64,000 nt of DNA from Chrysomallon squamiferum (lineage: Eukaryota > Mollusca > Gastropoda > Neomphalida > Peltospiridae): assembly GCA_012295275.1 (NCBI GenBank), contig CM022672.1, positions 18,719,894-18,783,893 of the forward strand. The letters are read 5' to 3'. Shown here in pieces: positions 56,366 through 64,000 of this stretch. The notes under the pieces are model-generated. The model did not search any database. It was not told the origin of the DNA and was given only the letters and a program-made list of their open reading frames with translations. The position numbers and the translations under genes were made by a program. Positions within the stretch are counted from its first letter, which is position 1; each line of letters begins with the position of its first letter.

Positions 56366-56830
56366 TAAAGCATCAGAATTGGCAAAAATGGTATGTTATA
56401 GTCAGCTATGTCCACTTTAAGTGTCTGTAACTACTAAGCTAAAAATATAGCACCTGCGAATTGTTTTTATGTTTTAGGTAATATATCTAAGTTTAATTTT
56501 GACTTGACGTCATTTCAAGGTCAGTTAAACCACAAGGTCGAATTCAAGGTAAAATAAAAGGTCAAAATGTTACCATATTTTAGCTTATATCTATCAAGAA
56601 TTTGGTTTTCAATAACACCAACTTGATCAAAATCTACGCACTGATTACCGTTGTCAGAGTTTAAAGAGGAGCAGTCACCCAAATTTGAGGGCCCATATCT
56701 CTAAACCTACTGCTCCAATTAAACTAATATTTGAGATTTGGGCCAGTTAAGTCAGATTTCAGTAACCACAAAAACGATGAAGTTAAAATTTCACTCTTTG
56801 ACACTGTGGTTTGAAGTGAATGGCCAATGA
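56366..56830. repeat. Possible dispersed-repeat fragment with AAGGTCA words
   Basis: AAGGTCA occurs at about 56517 and 56559, with AAGGTCG at 56536 and AAGGTAA at 56547. The following sequence, with TTGAGGGCCCATATCTCT, has a composition unlike its surroundings. No termini were identified, so the class is unknown. Confidence 0.3.
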
Positions 56831-59034
56831 ACCTGACTTAATGAATGCACGAATGAATGAATGAATGAAAGATCGAATGAATAAATTGATTTTTACTATT
56901 TATGGTTATTAATGCTGTTTTTGTTGTAGATCATGGTGTTATTATTATTGTTGTTGTTGTTGTTGTTGATGTTATCGTTGTTACTGTGACTGTGTGCTAA
57001 TTATTGTAAAAAATATATAATTATGCTTACTGATGTTGGTTTTATTATTATTTTATTAATGCTATGTTCGTATTGTTGCTGCTGCTGCTGTTGTTAATAT
57101 CTGTTGTTATTTTTTATTATTATTACTACTACTACTACTACTTCTGTTACTATCACTACTACTACTACTATTTCTGCTACTGCTACTGTTTCATAGAGCT
57201 TATTTATAAACTACTTAACAAATCATGTAGTAAATAGACAAATTTACTACAGAATCGCAAAAGCAGCTTTTTCTTACTCAAGCAAACAGTGGAATCAAAA
57301 AATATACCTCTGAAATTTGACTGTGACAGAGAAGTTACTTCAGCACTTGCCGAATCAGAGTTACAACTATTATGAATAGTTATTGCTGTTATTAATACCA
57401 AGTATATCTGATATCATTATAGTAATCTACTTAACGAGTCATGTAGCATTCTAGCATTTGTTTATTATCTTCTTTTTTTTTTGTATGTTTTAGTCTATGG
57501 ACAATTAAAATATAGCCTTCGTTAACATCACCAGAACACAAGAAACAAAGAATCATCCACGAATTTTCGTCGAATCATTACATAAATGTCCTGCTTTCTG
57601 CACCTTCTCGTAGACAGGAGAAAAACGTCACGTCCTAACGATAAGTCATATTCGGGCTACTGGTGGAACGGAGAGTTTTGATCCTGTAGCATATCGCGCC
57701 TCAAGCAATAACTACAGTCATCAAGCAGAGACTTCCCATCCAGCTCCTTAGTTTCTTCCTGGAAACATCGAGTGCCACAGAATTTAAACTCCATAACGAT
57801 CGCGCTTTGAATGCACTAGTAATTAATTAACGTATTAAAGTATCAGAAGTAATCACAAGCGGCCTTCTGTGCATCGTTTCAGTCCAGCGGACACAATACC
57901 CATAACAAATGAAAAACAAAGCTCTAGTGTGGTGAGGACGGGAAAAAACATTAAGTCTGTGAAAGAAGTTCATTTATCCTCTTAACGAGAAGAAATATGG
58001 CACACGTTTCTCAGTGATCAGGTAAAGCTGATAGTCGTGGATACTGTCCGATACGAAAACCAGTAAGAAATCATTGAATTGTCCGCTTTAATCCTGTTCA
58101 TTTGGTGATGGAAGTTTTGTTTTGCTGAATGTTCCGGGTTTAATAACAGCTCGGATTAGTATGTCGTGTGCAGGATGTATTATTATAATTATGATGATAA
58201 TGATGATGAAGATGATTATTGTTATTGTTATTATTATTATTGTTGTTGTTGTTGTTGTTACCATTATTGTTATTATTATTATTATTATTAACTATCAGTG
58301 TAACCTGTTAATCCCCCTATTTGTATTTTCATGTATATGGGAAGGTGCATATAAAATTTTCTTGCTGCTAAATCGAATCGAGATGGGTAGAACACACTGG
58401 TTGGCTGCAGTGGTTTCCTCTCCGTATATGTGTGATTCTTAACTACATGATTCTAAATAATGGAAAATGAAATAATTTATATTGTGTTAAACTGATATGA
58501 TACTCTATATGATGTTACTGAGGCATTTATTTATTTGTTTGTTTGTTTGTTTGTTCGTTTGTTAACTATTTGTTTATAATTGTTTAAAATGTTTCTGTTG
58601 TTGTAGTTATCATCATCATTATCAATATCAACATCGTAACGCCATTAAAAACAAATAAAATTACAAGCGTCATAATTTTACTATTACGATTTATTCCCGT
58701 TCCACGTTCCTAAAAAAAACCCCATTTATTTTCAATAAAAAACAAAACATATTTAGAAGCAGAAAATTGAACAAGTTATATAACAAGCACATTTTTAACC
58801 CATCAATTATATCGTTATTTTAGTACACACATTAGTAACAGTCTGATGGCTATCTGCACTGAGAGAAGAGACTGTAGCTCACTACAGTCAGAGTTGAAAC
58901 ATATGGCAAGCTTTAGTTCTTTCCCATTGAGTTATTTCCCGATCTAACTAGTGTTGCCTGTCTGGTCTTAGAGAGAGCGTATGGGAATTTCAAATATTTA
59001 TCATTGAAAAACAAATGTATGGCTATCGTATTCT
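56831..59034. other. Intron sequence with minor repeats
   Basis: GAAT units at 56843-56887, decayed GTT/ATT/ACT triplets at 56937-57190 and 58165-58292, TTTG units at 58532-58563. No exon recognised. Confidence 0.5.
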
Positions 59035-59165
59035 CACGGAATTCAGATTGCGTAATCAAATTTGTTACTTCAATCAGATGCGCTCTTTTATTTTTAAGCG
59101 ATGGAATTGAAATTGCGTAACTTTAATTGTTACTTCAAATCACATCCGCTCTTTTTATTGTTTCC
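59035..59165 (+). repeat. 65-bp tandem duplication
   Basis: GGAATTSA.ATTGCGTAA and TTGTTACTTCAA followed by CGCTCTTTT recur at a spacing of 65 bp (59051 and 59116). Confidence 0.75.
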
Positions 59166-59877
59166 GCTAATTTTTCATCTCCATGCCGTTGTTATAAAAA
59201 GGCTGGCATTTGGTAATTAACCAGACGTGCTTCACAGCAGCTTTCTCTGATTAGCATGTTAATTTTTTTCAAGTTTCAAGGTAATTAAGGAGCGAGAGCG
59301 AAGGAAACGGTCAAGACGAGAGTTCAGTGAGGCGGGGAAACCAGTGTTTTTGAATGACATTGTCTTTACAGACGAGTATGGCAAGCAATTGTCTATTCTT
59401 ATTTTGATAGGGTGTAATGTGCAATTAACCTGTGTCAATAACATTTATTATACCTAAAATTTTAATGTTTTAATCTGTCTTCCGTGCAGATTCTTATTTT
59501 ATCTTGGTTCCCCGTATGACCTTACTCGTATGACCTTTCTCGTATCATTAATCAAAATTACTTAAACGTATGTTTTATGATTTGTATAATGTATTATTAT
59601 CAAGTCATCTGTATATCATAATTAAATAATTAACGTGAACCTTAACTTGCGTTGTGTTTATTTATCTAGTGGATAGATAGACTTATTGATTTGTATAGAT
59701 TGCTGTCAATTTAGCGTTTATATTCCTAGTTATGTGGCCATTAAAGCACCTTGTTACCCTAGACTGAGCCTTAATAAAACATACAGTGTGTTTATAAAGG
59801 AGTGAGCCCCGTGACAGTATAATAACAATTACTGTTAAAATGTCGAAATAGTTAAATAAATGTTCATTCAATGGTGT
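59166..59877. other. Intron sequence without recognised features
   Basis: Short frames at 59259-59444 and 59683-59871 show no domain. Confidence 0.55.
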
Positions 59878-59990
59878 GTGTGTGTGTATGTATGTATGTA
59901 TGTATCTATGTATGTATGTATGTATGTATGTATGTATGTATGTATGTATGTATGTATGTATGTATGTATGTATGTATACATGTCTGTATG
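59876..59990 (+). repeat. (GTAT)n microsatellite, about 24 units
   Basis: A short GT lead followed by near-perfect tetranucleotides. Confidence 0.95.
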
Positions 59991-60523
59991 TATATTAATA
60001 TAAGAATTATGTTCTAATATTTCTAAGAAGGTAATCAATTTCGATTTCACTAAGTTCATAATAATTATATAAGCTAATCCTGATTTTTTTTTTTTAAATA
60101 TATTTTTTCATTTTATTAATAAAACAATTTGAATTATTCCTATCCACGTTATGGATCAAAACATAGTTGGTTATGCATTTTTATTTTTTTTATATGTTAA
60201 TAAAAAGACCCATATTCAGTTACTTTGTTGTGAAACGTATTTCATCTTGAAAGCTATAATTATATCATTTTCGTAAATCCAGGAGTCTGATCGTAAGACA
60301 AAGGTGAAACGAAGACTAGATCAAATCAATTTAATAATTTGTACTATACCCAGCTATGTAACGTTCTAAAAATATGTGCACAAATGATAATAGATTTATA
60401 ATCAAGATATCTACAAGATCAAAGAATGCAGACTTACCTGTCAGGTATTTAAAAAATCAGGTTGTTCTTTTCAAAACTGACTTAGTTAAACGTCAATAAA
60501 TTAACTTAACAACGTCAGAAGAG
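59991..60523. other. Intron sequence next to exon 1
   Basis: AT-rich with T runs near 60084 and 60183. Nothing else recognised. Confidence 0.6.
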
Positions 60524-60529
60524 ACTTAC
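60524..60529 (-). other. Splice donor, GTAAGT
   Basis: The minus strand reads TTTAG|GTAAGT. The first G of the Gly342 codon stays in exon 1, giving phase 1. The match to the eukaryotic donor consensus is perfect over +1 to +6. Reading through instead gives only KSLLTLLS before a stop, with loss of TM7. Confidence 0.93.
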
Positions 60530-61553
60530 CTAAAGGCAAAACAAAGAAAAATGGAAACCAACAGAGGATGAAAACTCCAACTACGATTCCCAGAGTCTTG
60601 GCTGCTTTCTTTTCTCGTTTGAACTTTGCTACTTTGCCAGCCAGAGTGAGTCGAGACATGGCTTTTTTGCCCGACCCCTCCGAATGTTCGCTGGAACTGC
60701 TGCTCTGGTACATGGGCGAGGGCTGGGGAGCCGACTTGCCTCCCCCTGTGTGAATCCTCAGCGTAATCCCAGATTCGTCGATTTTCGACGTCTTTACACC
60801 AGTTGACAGAAACTTTGAGTGTTTCACGGCCTCGCGATATATCCTTATGTAAACAAGAACGATAATCAGGGTGGGAATGTAAAAGGAACCGGAAACGGAA
60901 AACAGAACGTATCCTATCTGCGTGGTCACCGTGCAGACTCTGGGGTCGGGGTCGGGCGGCTCCTTCCATCCTATCAGAGGTGCTACCGAGATGATGGTGG
61001 CCAGCAACCAGACGAGAACGATGATGTAGATAGCACGACGTTCGGTCATGATGGTGGAGTGTTGGAGAGGTCGTGTTATGCCGATGTACCTGTCGATGCT
61101 GATCACGCACAGACTCATGATGGATGCCGTGCAGCACAGGACGTCAATGGCCGCCCAGATGTCGCAGAATATCTGACCAAATATCCAGTAGTCCAAAATC
61201 TCGAGGCTTGCCGAAAACGGCAGCACCGTGGTACCGAGCAAGAGGTCGGCTATGGCGAGATTGACGATGAAGTAGTTGGTGGTGCTCCGCAGATGAGAAT
61301 TGACGAACACTGCCAAGAGAACCAGCACGTTGCCGCCTATGGTCATGAGGCAGATGAATCCCAGGATGATACCCTTACAGACAGCAGCGGGTAGGTAAAT
61401 GGCCGGATCCTCGCCCGTGCAGTTAGTGACGTTGCTGGCAGGAGTTGAACTCAAGTTGCAAAAATCAAAGTCGACTTCCATGTCAGTCCACGACGTCGCG
61501 CCAACGACACCAGCATTGCGTGGTATCTGAATCGTCTCGTAATCACCGATCAT
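60530..61553 (-). CDS. Alpha-1 adrenergic-like aminergic GPCR, coding exon 1 (N-terminus to TM6)
   Basis: This exon encodes residues 1-341 plus the first base of Gly342 of a rhodopsin-family monoamine receptor in the plasma membrane. The N-terminus carries three N-glycosylation sequons (Asn33, Asn41, Asn44). Family landmarks in order are Asn75 (1.50), Asp103 (2.50), Cys130 and Cys207 (predicted disulfide), Asp137 (3.32, the amine-binding aspartate), Asp154-Arg155-Tyr156 (DRY), Trp182 (4.50), Ser219 and Ser223 (5.42/5.46, catechol contacts), Pro227 (5.50), and the TM6 motif CWFPFF at 331-336. The third loop has LRIHTGG (265-271), a serine run (284-288) and the basic KFKREKKAAKTL before TM6, as expected of a Gq-coupled alpha-1 receptor. 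ATG 61553 is the first in-frame ATG after the in-frame TAA at 61601-61599; the open frame itself extends slightly further through TTG. The ligand could be noradrenaline or octopamine. An OAMB/octopamine-alpha receptor is the alternative, but the PLG-SL join favours alpha-1. Confidence 0.95.
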
Positions 61554-61579
61554 TAAAAACAAATCAGTCGAAACATCAT
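61553..61579 (-). promoter_or_regulatory. uORF of 8 codons overlapping the receptor start (TAATG)
   Basis: An upstream frame starts with two ATGs (61579-61577 and 61576-61574) and encodes MMFRLICF. Its TAA stop (61555-61553) shares one A with the receptor ATG (61553-61551), forming TAATG. Such overlaps permit termination-reinitiation or repress the main frame. The uORF lies in the same uninterrupted stretch as exon 1, so it should be in the mRNA unless an acceptor lies between them; I see none. Confidence 0.6.
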
Positions 61580-61601
61580 TCTCTCCTTGTTGTGTGGTTT
61601 A
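61554..61601 (-). other. Minimal 5' UTR adjoining exon 1
   Basis: In-frame TAA at 61601-61599 closes the frame upstream of the receptor ATG, so these bases are leader if transcribed. The start context is poor (T at -3, A at +4). Where the leader begins, and whether it is spliced further upstream, cannot be read here. Confidence 0.6.
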
Positions 61602-62558
61602 TCTTCCCTGTTCATTCCTAATTAGATATCCACCTTCTTTGTCAGAAAGCAAAAGAAGCACAAACAACATCTCGAATGCTACATTAATACTCTTTTTCAT
61701 TCCAGGATGTGTTTTTGATATATTTATTTCACCGTATCAGAGATACCAAATACGACATTTATTGTCAACTCTCTGTCGAAACTGGTTATTCTTAAAGTCC
61801 TGATAATGAATAATACTAGATTCTTTTTAATCTGAAGATTGTATTACACAGATTAACCCAATCACAGCTAATTAAATGTCGTAATGACATTTAGGCGTAG
61901 GCGCTTGACAGGAAGCTTCTGTGGAACCGTTCGTTATCAGTCAGATTCTACAATTGAATCTGTTACGTAAAACATTGTTTCATCTGCTGTAAGCATTCTA
62001 AAATTGATCAGGTGTTTTAACTGCAGAAATATCTCTTCATCGTAAAAATCTCCCCTTTAGATTTTACATTACTCCTCTTCATTCATGAGATTTTTACTGT
62101 AAATAAATTTCCGAGAGCCGCAGTCGTATCGTACTCTTTACTTTCATGACTTGAACCTCTAAATACAATTATTTTAATAGTTAAAGTCTGAACACGTATT
62201 TCGTAGACAGATTTTAACATCTAAACTCCATTCATTGAATACAAATTTTTAACACATGAATATGCAGAACACATTATTTCTCTGTTTCGTCTGCATGATG
62301 CAATACTTCTTAGAAATAATCCTTTCGCTTACGATATACTCTGTTTGTGTTTAGTACGGTCCAGGTAATAGTATACAAGTACGGAAACCGAAGACGTATT
62401 AACAGTTTTTAATCAACCCCGTAAGCCGAATGGCAAAAGAAAGTTTACGTCATAAAACAGAACAGAACACTTCGTCAATAATTTGAGCCCAATATTAACA
62501 CGTGCAGCTACAATACCGCCATTAACTTTTAGTGCTACCATTGTACGACACGATTTTA
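61602..62558. other. Receptor 5' flank
   Basis: AT-rich, no clear TATA box or initiator could be assigned. A candidate acceptor TCTTCAG (minus strand, near 61832) could serve a spliced leader exon, but is weak. Confidence 0.4.
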
Positions 62559-62835
62559 TTACTTCGTAAGTACCTTGTGTTTTTCTCCCATGCCTGCAAT
62601 TTGCCCAGAGTAAAAAGCAACTGATTTCTTTGCTCGCCTCTGGTACAAGCCAGTATCACCAACGCTGAGATTTCTTCTCGCGGAGGGTTCACATTGGACA
62701 GAGCAGGCGAGAGAGAGGCGGTCTAAAACACACCAATAGCGGATCGATCGTGTGCTGGGCATCACTTCTCTCGAACACAGAGAGTTCAGCGACACGCCGG
62801 TTTGTGTTACATCCTGTCGCTTTCTGAAAAAGATG
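62559..62835 (-). promoter_or_regulatory. Candidate upstream exon or promoter segment of the receptor gene
   Basis: This segment is clearly richer in G+C and CpG than the flanks and lies about 1 kb upstream of the receptor ATG. On the minus strand it contains an open frame of 78 codons with an ATG, but the product (MSLNSLCSREVMPS...) resembles no family I know. A weak donor-like AAG|GTACTT occurs near 62576. A first non-coding exon or core promoter is the simplest reading; neither is proven. Confidence 0.25.
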
Positions 62836-63712
62836 ATGCAAAATAAGGAAGACGCACTAACAACGAGTCATGTTTGATTCCTTGCTACAGGTTCATTTTA
62901 TCCCTCTTGTTGACCGTGGGAACAACAACAACAACAAAAAAGTTCCTTTAACGGGCGTGTTTGATTATTAATTTACAAACACTGTTATTAACTTATTAGA
63001 GATTTATTTTATCCATATCACTGACCAGGGGAGAAAAAAATTAAATGCGGCTATGACGGATGTGCTTGAATATTAACATCTAAAGCTTGTTATTGACTTA
63101 TTAGATGTTAAATTTTTATTCCTCTCGTTGAAGAATATTAATTTACTCGGCATACTAATAGTTTGTTTAAGATTTGTAACAGCTTATTTTGCTCCTTGTC
63201 ACTTTAGTCCATCATGAAGAAAACATGCATACATGCATGTTAATAATTTGTCAAAAATTTCGGTTAATTTTATCCATCTTCTCAAATAATTTAAGTTTCT
63301 TGTATATCAATAATTTTGGAACTTTATAGACATTTCTCGCTGTGGTATTTCCGTCAGTTACTTGTTTGCTAATGAGTTAGAGAATTCATAATTATAGAGA
63401 AACGTCCTTAAACTACGATAATTTGATCAATAATATTTATTTTCGTTTTATGTTTTGTAGCATATACACTGCTATACTATATAGCACTATGCTATATTTT
63501 GCTTACTCTGTCGTTTTAATCTGTAAGACAGTACACCACCAGATTTCTTTATTAGGCCAGCCACATGCTTCAGAAGATATATAGTGTTTACATTTTATCA
63601 TTCTGTTTTCTTCTGCTGCTGTTTATTTTTTTTCAAAGCGTTATTGTTACACAAGTAAAACGTTTGTGATTATATCGTATATTTTCAATTTTTGTACGTG
63701 AATATTTCTCTG
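62836..63712. other. Gene-free DNA upstream of the receptor
   Basis: AT-rich; no exon or repeat of note. Confidence 0.55.
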
Positions 63713-63717
63713 TGTGT

Positions 63718-63815
63718 TTTTATTATTATCATCATCATCATCATCATCGTCATCATCATTATTATTATGTTCTTCTTCTTCTTCTTCTTCTTCTTCTTCT
63801 TTTATGATGCTGTTT
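63718..63815 (+). repeat. (ATT)/(ATC)/(TTC)n compound microsatellite
   Basis: ATT, ATC and then about 9 TTC units. Confidence 0.92.
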
Positions 63816-64000
63816 TTCGTCTTCTTCTTGTATGTATATACGTATATGTGTAAGAAATGGATGTGTGAAGGGTCACTTTTAATATACTTTTCATGGAGAT
63901 AACCTCAAACTTGGTACAACACTTTTTTCCAAGCTGATAATAAATTTCTGAAGCACAACATTTGATACTTAAAATATTCAACAGCAATTTTCATTAAAAA

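Noticed and set aside
60526-61394. Additional long frames on both strands over receptor exon 1
   Set aside because: They are shadows of the receptor frame. Their products lack any domain, while the chosen frame has every class A GPCR landmark.
61554-61562. Longer receptor start at TTG 61562 (MFLM...)
   Set aside because: The codon is TTG, and nuclear genes start at ATG. The first in-frame ATG is 61553.

Overview
The window is eukaryotic, AT-rich and overwhelmingly non-coding. It contains one gene I can support: a biogenic-amine G-protein-coupled receptor of the alpha-1 adrenergic type, on the minus strand in two coding exons. Exon 1 (61553-60530) encodes the N-terminus through TM6. Exon 2 (28245-27527) encodes TM7 and a long cytoplasmic tail. 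They join through a GTAAGT donor and a TTTTACAG acceptor into a 580-residue protein, separated by a 32,284-bp phase-1 intron. The sequence is alpha-1-like (PLG-SL after TM6, FWLGY and [10 protein letters not shown] at TM7) but not vertebrate. An invertebrate is indicated. The long intron crowded with microsatellites, the SINE-like sequences and the AT-rich base composition suggest a lophotrochozoan such as a mollusc. That taxonomic placement is inference.

Layout: 1-26,700 is gene-free flank lying 3' of the receptor. It holds tandem repeats (GATA, TACA, GA, GT, TTA/TTG, TAG), a 57-bp minisatellite, a trinucleotide higher-order array at 19.8-20.6 kb, a 157-bp tandem duplication beside a CpG-rich patch at 17.4-18.0 kb, and two degenerate tRNA-derived SINE-like sequences. 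26,705-27,526 is the probable 3' UTR, ending at overlapping AATAAA signals. 28,246-60,529 is the intron. It carries several minisatellites (37-bp class at 29.8-30.5 kb, 80-bp at 33.7 kb, 26-bp at 37 kb, 14-bp at 47 kb), long GA/TC tracts in both orientations, and a compact CpG-dense patch at 44.6-44.8 kb. 61,554-64,000 is the 5' flank, with a small uORF touching the start codon and a relatively GC-rich segment at 62.56-62.83 kb that could be an upstream exon or promoter.

Most long open frames here are translations of tandem repeats and are not genes. I found no reverse transcriptase, transposase, intact tRNA, rRNA or CRISPR array. I see no clear multi-gene novel system. The points most worth checking are the conserved intron position, the translational start region, the complementary repeat tracts inside the giant intron, and the CpG-dense non-coding patches. 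Repeat boundaries were read by eye and may be off by a few bases.
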